Below, piece by piece: positions 6,104-8,520 of a stretch of 8,520 nt of DNA. Position 1 is the first letter of the stretch. Every line of letters begins with the position of its first letter. The DNA lies in the NCBI GenBank assembly GCA_035560415.1, contig DATMZG010000130.1, forward strand, positions 1 to 8,520, read 5' to 3'. The notes beneath the pieces were generated by a model. It did not search any database. It saw only the letters and a program-made list of their open reading frames with translations, and was not told where the DNA came from. A program made the position numbers and the translations under genes. Origin of the DNA: DATMXT01 sp035560415. Its GTDB lineage: Bacteria; Bacillota; Clostridia; Oscillospirales; Feifaniaceae.

Positions 6104-7483
6104 TTAGTATGCGAGTTTCGAGGCGAGATACGCCTTCACCTCGCCGATTGGCAGGCGCACCTGCTCCATGGAGTCGCGCTCCCGGATGGTGACGGCGCCG
6201 TCCGTTTCGGTCTCAAAGTCGACCGTGATGCAGTAGGGGGTTCCGACCTCGTCCTGCCGGCGGTACCGCTTGCCGATGGAGCCGGCGTCGTCGAAGTCGA
6301 CCATAAAGTCCTTGGCGAGCTCCCCATAAAGCGCCTCCGCTTTGTCCGAGAGCTTTTTGGAGAGAGGCAGCACAGCCGCCTTAAAGGGGGCCAGGGCCGG
6401 GTGCAGCCGCAGCACGGTGCGCACGTCGCCCTTTTCGGCGTCGACGACTTCCTCGTCGTAGGCGTCGACCAAAAAGGCCAGCGCCACGCGGTCGGCGCCC
6501 AGGGACGGCTCAATGACGTAGGGGATGTATTTCTCGTTTGTGTCGGGGTCGAAGTAGTCCATCGGCTGCCCCGAGACCCGCTCGTGGGCCTTGAGGTCGA
6601 AGTCGGTGCGGTCGGCCACCCCCCACAGCTCGCCCCAGCCGAACGGGAAGAGGTACTCGAAGTCGGTCGTGGCGTTGGAGTAGTGGGAGAGCTCCTCTTT
6701 TTCGTGGTCGCGCAGGCGCAGGTTCCCCTCCGTCATGCCGAGGTCCATGAGGAAGCGGCGGCAATATTCCTTCCAGTAGGCGAACCACTCGAGGTCGGTG
6801 CCGGGTTTGCAGAAGAACTCGAGCTCCATCTGTTCAAATTCGCGGGTGCGGAAAGTGAAGTTGCCGGGCGTGATCTCATTGCGGAAGGACTTGCCGACCT
6901 GGCAGACCCCGAAGGGAATTTTGCGCCGGGTCGTGCGCTGCACATTCTTGAAGTTGACGAAAATGCCCTGCGCCGTCTCGGGGCGCAGGTAAATTTCGTT
7001 TTTGCTGTCCTCGGTGACGCCCTGATAGGTCTTGAACATCAGGTTGAACTTGCGGATTTCAGTGAAGTCGCACTTGCCGCACTCGGGGCAGACGATATTG
7101 TTGTCTTTGATGTACTGGGCCATTTTTTCGTTGGACCAGCCGGCCGGGTTGACTCCGGTCTCCTCAATGAGCTTGTCAGCTCTGTGGCGGGTCTTGCAGG
7201 CTTTGCAGTCCATTAAAGGGTCGGAGAAGCCGCCGACATGCCCCGACGCCACCCAGACCTGCGGGTTCATTAAAATGGCGGCGTCGAGCCCGACATTGTA
7301 AGGGTTTTCCTGCACAAATTTCTTCCACCAGGCCCTTTTGACGTTGTTTTTAAACTCGGCGCCCAAGGGGCCATAATCCCAGGTGTTGGAGAGGCCGCCG
7401 TAAATTTCGGAGCCTGCGAAAATAAAGCCGCGCCCTTTGCACAGGGCGACCAGCTTGTCCATGGTCTTGTCGCTGTTTTTCAT
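6104..7483 (-). CDS. glyQS: Glycyl-tRNA synthetase, homodimeric single-chain type
   Basis: A 459-residue class II synthetase that attaches glycine to tRNA-Gly, of the alpha2 type found in Staphylococcus, Thermus and eukaryotes, not the two-gene alpha2beta2 type. Visible blocks: FIFAGSEIYGGLSNTWDYGPLG (20-41), zinc-binding pairs Cys93/Cys96 and Cys132/Cys135, LRPETAQGIFVNF (166-178), motif 2 FRNEITPGNFTFRTREFEQMELEFF (200-224), motif 3 EPSLGADR (325-332), and a C-terminal anticodon-binding domain from about 355 to the end with GSIGKRYRRQDEVGTPYCITVDF (401-423). The chosen start is the ATG at 7481-7483, with GGGAG (7491-7495) 7 nt upstream. The frame stays open 21 codons further to a TTG, but that codon forms part of the -35 box of a strong promoter and is rejected. 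This is the first gene of a unit with the lipoprotein and gltX. The name glyS is also used for such genes. Confidence 0.98.
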   Translation of the reverse strand: MKNSDKTMDKLVALCKGRGFIFAGSEIYGGLSNTWDYGPLGAEFKNNVKRAWWKKFVQENPYNVGLDAAILMNPQVWVASGHVGGFSDPLMDCKACKTRHRADKLIEETGVNPAGWSNEKMAQYIKDNNIVCPECGKCDFTEIRKFNLMFKTYQGVTEDSKNEIYLRPETAQGIFVNFKNVQRTTRRKIPFGVCQVGKSFRNEITPGNFTFRTREFEQMELEFFCKPGTDLEWFAYWKEYCRRFLMDLGMTEGNLRLRDHEKEELSHYSNATTDFEYLFPFGWGELWGVADRTDFDLKAHERVSGQPMDYFDPDTNEKYIPYVIEPSLGADRVALAFLVDAYDEEVVDAEKGDVRTVLRLHPALAPFKAAVLPLSKKLSDKAEALYGELAKDFMVDFDDAGSIGKRYRRQDEVGTPYCITVDFETETDGAVTIRERDSMEQVRLPIGEVKAYLASKLAY

Positions 7484-7517
7484 ATCTGCACTCCCATATA
7501 TTTCTTTCGTACCGAAT

Positions 7518-7546
7518 ATTTTATTATGGCAGCTCTTTGCTGTCAA
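7518..7546 (-). promoter_or_regulatory. Sigma70/SigmaA-type promoter for the glycyl-tRNA synthetase unit
   Basis: On the minus strand a perfect -35 box TTGACA (7541-7546) is followed by a 17-bp spacer and a -10 box TAAAAT (7518-7523, five of six consensus bases). Transcription should start near 7510, leaving a leader of only about 27 nt that carries the ribosome binding site. There is no room for a T-box leader. It lies 29 bp after the stop of the upstream gene, with no terminator between, so read-through from that gene is also likely. Confidence 0.88.
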
Positions 7547-7575
7547 GGACCGGGGCGCAAGAGAGACCGGCCGCC

Positions 7576-8262
7576 TTAAACAATCAGGTTATAGTCCTCG
7601 TCGAGCCGGCCGGCCAGTTCCATTGCGAGTTCATCGCCATAGGCCTCCTCAAAGGCCCGCAGCACCAGGTCGGAGAGCCCTGTGTCCGAGAGTACGGCGC
7701 AGGTCGTCTCGCAGAAAGTTTTGAACAGATGTCCGCAGTGGTAGCCGAAGTCCCTCAGATTGGCCGGGTTTTTCGGCCCCGGCGGCGGCAAAAGGCCCGC
7801 CTGCCGCATGATGTGCAGGCAGCAGTCGTGGTCGTTCAGAGAGCAGAGCACTTCATATCTAAGCTCGGGATTGAACCCGCGGGCAAGCGACTCGTCCACA
7901 TGCCGGCAGTAGAGCACGCCGCACTCGGAGAGCCCCATTTCGGCAAACTGGGTCGCCCAGGGGCAGCAGGACACCCGCGTGACATAGTCGGGGTAAGTCG
8001 ACAGAATTTCGCTCTTATTGGCGACTCCCTCCTCAATGACGGGCTCGGTGTTTGCCCATTCGCCGTATTCCCGGTAGGTCGAAAAGTTCAGCTCTTTCCC
8101 GTCCCGCAGAGCCCGCTGGGCCATGCGGCAACCCCGCTGTTCGCCGTAGCGGCGGGTGGCCATGACAAAGACCTGCAGGCCCGCGTCGCCGTGGCGTTCT
8201 TTTAAAAGTCTATGAAAATGTGCGGCGATGAAGGCGTGATGTCGTTCGGTAAACTGCGCCAT
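7576..8262 (-). CDS. L-2-amino-thiazoline-4-carboxylic acid hydrolase-like family protein
   Basis: A 228-residue cytoplasmic protein without signal peptide or membrane segment. It fits the ATC-hydrolase family (named for a Pseudomonas enzyme that opens the thiazoline ring on the way to cysteine). Family-like blocks are RRYGEQRGCRMAQRALRDG (37-55), then CCPWATQFAEMGLSECGVLYC (99-119) with Cys100 and Cys119, RHVDESLARGFNPEL (120-134) with Asp123, and DHDCCLHIM (144-152) with Cys147/Cys148. Eleven Cys in total, several at conserved places, suggest metal or thiol chemistry. Most members in Clostridia are uncharacterised, so the ring-opening activity is only a family label. The C-terminal part (about 155-228) is less recognisable. 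The start is the ATG at 8260-8262, with AGGAGG (8269-8274) 6 nt upstream; an in-frame start 9 codons earlier overlaps the -10 box and is rejected. It is a single gene ahead of the glycyl-tRNA synthetase promoter, and a functional link to that gene is not evident. Confidence 0.82.
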   Translation of the reverse strand: MAQFTERHHAFIAAHFHRLLKERHGDAGLQVFVMATRRYGEQRGCRMAQRALRDGKELNFSTYREYGEWANTEPVIEEGVANKSEILSTYPDYVTRVSCCPWATQFAEMGLSECGVLYCRHVDESLARGFNPELRYEVLCSLNDHDCCLHIMRQAGLLPPPGPKNPANLRDFGYHCGHLFKTFCETTCAVLSDTGLSDLVLRAFEEAYGDELAMELAGRLDEDYNLIV

Positions 8263-8288
8263 AGCGCACCTCCTGCGATATTTTCCCA

Positions 8289-8317
8289 ATTATACATCAA
8301 TTATGACCCCGGTACAA
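8289..8317 (-). promoter_or_regulatory. Promoter of the ATC-hydrolase-like gene
   Basis: On the minus strand a perfect -10 box TATAAT (8289-8294) is separated by 17 bp from TTGTAC (8312-8317), which keeps only the first three bases of the -35 consensus. Transcription would begin near 8282, 20 nt before the start codon, just enough for the AGGAGG site. A direct repeat ATAATTG with an 11-bp period (8287-8293 and 8298-8304) overlaps the -10 box and could be an operator. Confidence 0.75.
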
Positions 8318-8451
8318 CCATATGAGGGAAGTTGAGGCCGATTGAGCGCTGCCAAAGTCTTCCGGCAGCACAGTGTCCGCGCCATCCGCACTTTGCCCAA
8401 ACCTTTTTTATTCATAGAGCATAGTTTGGACCCTTGAAAATTTGCATTTTT

Positions 8452-8470
8452 TATGAAAATTTTTTTCATA
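8452..8470. repeat. AT-rich perfect inverted repeat TATGAAAA-ttt-TTTTCATA
   Basis: Eight-base arms at 8452-8459 and 8463-8470 flank a 3-bp centre. The half TGAAAATTT also occurs as a direct repeat 19 bp away (8435-8443 and 8454-8462). The centre lies about 60 bp upstream of the expected start of the plus-strand promoter at the window edge, a usual place for an activator site or an UP-like element. With no GC stem it is unlikely to be a terminator. Confidence 0.55.
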
Positions 8471-8488
8471 TTTTTACGCTTTCCCGGG

Positions 8489-8517
8489 TTGCGGCGGCGG
8501 CGGTTTTCAAGTATAAT
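8489..8517 (+). promoter_or_regulatory. Probable divergent promoter for a gene beyond the right edge
   Basis: On the plus strand a perfect TATAAT (8512-8517) lies 17 bp after TTGCGG (8489-8494). The spacer and the second half of the -35 box are made of a CGG repeat (four units, 8492-8503). Expected transcription start is just outside the window, so the gene served is unknown. The AT-rich block directly upstream would favour activity. Confidence 0.6.
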
Positions 8518-8520
8518 GAG

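Larger units (their letters stand above)
8263..8520. other. Non-coding region with divergent promoters and AT-rich block
   Basis: No gene is seen in these 258 bp. Next to the hydrolase gene are its promoter and ribosome binding site. The middle (about 8340-8400) is GC-rich and can form a 6-bp hairpin, GCTGCC at 8348-8353 with GGCAGC at 8364-8369, plus a weaker CAAAGT/ACTTTG pairing (8353-8358 with 8390-8395). From about 8400 to 8480 the base composition turns strongly AT-rich, unlike the rest of the window. The right end carries a probable plus-strand promoter. Confidence 0.7.

Noticed and set aside
6020..7216. A 398-codon open frame on the plus strand
   Set aside because: It lies antisense to glycyl-tRNA synthetase, whose motifs are certain. 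Its composition (Val, Gly, Leu, His-rich) is that of an antisense frame in GC-rich DNA, and it resembles no family I know.
7484..7546. Start of glycyl-tRNA synthetase at a TTG 21 codons upstream
   Set aside because: That TTG is part of the TTGACA -35 box, so the codon would not be in the mRNA made from this promoter.
7547..7575. Terminator between the hydrolase-like gene and the glycyl-tRNA synthetase promoter
   Set aside because: The repeated CCGG-containing bases are direct rather than inverted, and no stable stem with a T-run can be drawn.
7537..8205. A 222-codon open frame on the plus strand
   Set aside because: It is antisense to the ATC-hydrolase-like gene, which has a promoter, a ribosome binding site and family motifs; the plus-strand frame has none.
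8348..8409. Terminator on the plus strand (hairpin followed by the T-run at 8404-8409)
   Set aside because: No plus-strand gene precedes it, and the hairpin is about 34 bp away from the T-run.

Overview
The window reads as a GC-rich bacterial chromosome segment, most likely a high-GC Clostridia/Oscillospiraceae-type Firmicute. The support is strong AGGAGG-type ribosome binding sites, a YerB-like DUF3048 lipoprotein, a one-chain (homodimeric) glycyl-tRNA synthetase and an ATC-hydrolase-family protein. This is inference; no rRNA or other phylogenetic marker is present. All eight protein genes lie on the minus strand, so transcription runs from high to low coordinates. The GC-rich sequence also gives many long open frames on the plus strand, which I treat as shadows.

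In transcription order: (1) 8263-8520 is non-coding. It holds a good minus-strand promoter for the first gene, an AT-rich block with an inverted repeat, and a probable divergent plus-strand promoter at the very right edge. (2) 8262-7576 encodes an L-2-amino-thiazoline-4-carboxylate-hydrolase-like protein. (3) A near-consensus promoter (TTGACA, 17 bp, TAAAAT) precedes a tightly packed housekeeping unit: glycyl-tRNA synthetase (7483-6104), a DUF3048 lipoprotein (6093-4957) and glutamyl-tRNA synthetase gltX (4964-3519). (4) After a 91-bp gap containing a long inverted repeat comes a CoA-metabolism unit: an SCP2/BbsB-type thiolase-like protein (3427-2267), a zinc-ribbon/OB-fold DUF35 partner (2270-1878), a CoA-disulfide-reductase-like flavoprotein (1881-574) and the N-terminal third of a Cat1/acetyl-CoA hydrolase-type CoA-transferase (549 to beyond position 1).

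Genes in the last unit overlap by 4 bp (GTGA, then ATGA) or are 24 bp apart, so they are probably made and used together. The thiolase-like protein and DUF35 protein should form one complex acting on an acyl-CoA; the CoA-transferase would activate or release the acid by exchanging CoA with succinate, acetate or similar; the flavoprotein may reduce a CoA disulfide or a related thiol. The substrate cannot be read from the sequence. This unit is the most interesting part of the window, because the thiolase-like protein lacks the classical thiolase His and C-terminal Cys motifs and has two tyrosines placed as in DUF35-dependent aldolases. I see no intrinsic terminator, tRNA, rRNA, CRISPR array, insertion sequence or T-box.
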